NCBI GenBank assembly: GCA_003533405.1
Contig: DQDL01000054.1
Location: forward strand, 9,194 to 14,861
Length of the DNA stretch: 5,668 nucleotides
Direction: 5' to 3'
Source of the DNA: Clostridiales bacterium
Lineage (GTDB): Bacteria > Bacillota > Clostridia > Oscillospirales > Oscillospiraceae
The first letter of the stretch is position 1; every line of letters begins with the position of its first letter. Under the pieces are notes generated by a model. The model had not been told where the DNA came from, made no database searches, and saw nothing but the letters and a program-made list of their open reading frames with translations. The position numbers were made by a program, and so were the translations under genes. Below are positions 5,417 through 5,668 of this stretch, in pieces.

Positions 5417-5488
5417 TGTGCTGCACCAGCCCGAACGGTGGGTGCAAGCTAGAGTTAAGCCCGTCCATCAACCTATCGGTGCAGCGCA
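5417..5488 (+). repeat. Repeat copy C (core 5427-5482) with 11-bp inverted ends
   Basis: The core 5427-5482 matches copy A at 49 of 56 bases without gaps, from CAGCCCGAACGGTGGG to ATCAACCTATCGGTGC. It has the same orientation as B. It lacks the AATACGC...TCG left arm of A and B. The flanks form inverted ends of 11 pairs including one T-G pair: TGTGCTGCACC (5417-5427) with GGTGCAGCGCA (5478-5488). Reading frames run through A and C, but six of seven differences change the amino acid and no start or ribosome binding site is present, so it looks non-coding. Confidence 0.82.
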
Positions 5489-5500
5489 AACAAAACCATC

Positions 5501-5590
5501 TGAGCGCAATGCGCTCAACTTCACTGGCTGCGGCGCCGCTAACTTCACTTGCCAGCGAGGGCAAACTTATCTTTTTGCCATCGGCAAAAA
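5501..5590. other. Hairpin-rich intergenic DNA
   Basis: No gene is seen here. Three separate dyads follow one another: TGAGCGCA-A-TGCGCTCA (5501-5517), TTGCC...GGCAA (5549-5564) and TTTTTGCC-ATC-GGCAAAAA (5572-5590). There are also a GCGGCGCCGC palindrome (5530-5539) and a direct repeat AACTTCACT (5517-5525 and 5541-5549). The third dyad shares CGGCAAAAAACT with the right flank of repeat copy A. Confidence 0.45.
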
Positions 5591-5598
5591 ACTACACA

Positions 5599-5633
5599 GA
5601 AGCCCTTGACAGCAAAACGCTGTCGGGGGCTTC
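5599..5633 (-). terminator. Terminator-like hairpin, probably for a minus-strand gene beyond the window
   Basis: A 15-bp stem with two G-T pairs (5599-5613 with 5619-5633) has a 5-base loop that reads GTTTT on the minus strand, as in the 2875-2905 terminator. The minus-strand tail is TGTGTAGTTTTTT, a T-run that starts late, so termination efficiency is uncertain. The plus strand has no T-run after the stem. Confidence 0.5.
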
Positions 5634-5668
5634 TTGGGGAGGAGAAGAACTAGGAAAAATAGGCGCAA

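Noticed and set aside
5427..5482. T-box-like string (GGTGGGTGC) in repeat copies A and C
   Set aside because: The T-box core needs a TGGNACC-type bulge, a specifier stem-loop and an antiterminator; none is present and the repeat is not placed before a gene start.
5274..5609. Open frame of 111 codons from a TTG, with a hydrophobic stretch
   Set aside because: No ribosome binding site, a TTG start inside a CU-rich run, and the hydrophobic part is the translation of the terminator hairpin and poly-T; it then runs through repeat C.
5636..5668. GGGGAGGAG as ribosome binding site of a gene starting in the window
   Set aside because: No ATG, GTG or TTG follows before the end of the window, so a gene start cannot be supported.

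Overview
The window looks like chromosomal DNA of a low-to-mid GC Gram-positive anaerobe, most likely a Clostridia/Oscillospirales-type gut bacterium. The grounds are AGGAGG-type ribosome binding sites, sigma-A-like promoters, a PheB-type ACT protein next to an aspartokinase, and an ECF sigma factor overlapping a polytopic membrane partner. The genus is inference. There are no tRNA, rRNA, CRISPR or transposase genes.

Layout. Positions 1-738 (+) hold the 3' part of a single-pass membrane protein of anti-sigma/DUF4367-like type. It converges on the aspartokinase gene (772-1728, -) across a shared hairpin terminator. The aspartokinase is short (318 aa) and lies downstream of pheB (1791-2231, -), a stand-alone ACT-domain protein; a terminator-like hairpin separates the two. 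A divergent promoter region with a 6-bp dyad separates pheB from a YdcZ-type small membrane transporter gene (2323-2754, +). Then come repeat copy A, a terminator, and a minus-strand two-gene operon: an ECF sigma factor (4412-4954) and, overlapping it by 8 bases, a 501-residue seven-helix membrane protein with a large C-terminal extracytoplasmic domain (2914-4419), probably its regulator. Repeat copy B lies upstream of the sigma promoter in the opposite orientation to A.

The last ~570 bases have no convincing protein gene. They contain a very good sigma-A-like promoter (5186-5214) and a ~170-nt structured, ATG-free transcript ending in a 17-bp-stem terminator. Its two main hairpin loops are CU-rich (anti-Shine-Dalgarno), so I call it a candidate small RNA. 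Repeat copy C and a run of hairpins follow it.

The two signals that standard annotation would miss are the three-copy repeat family (A, B, C), two copies of which bracket the sigma operon in inverted orientation, and the candidate small RNA. The aspartokinase with a reduced regulatory region beside a free-standing ACT protein is a third item worth testing.
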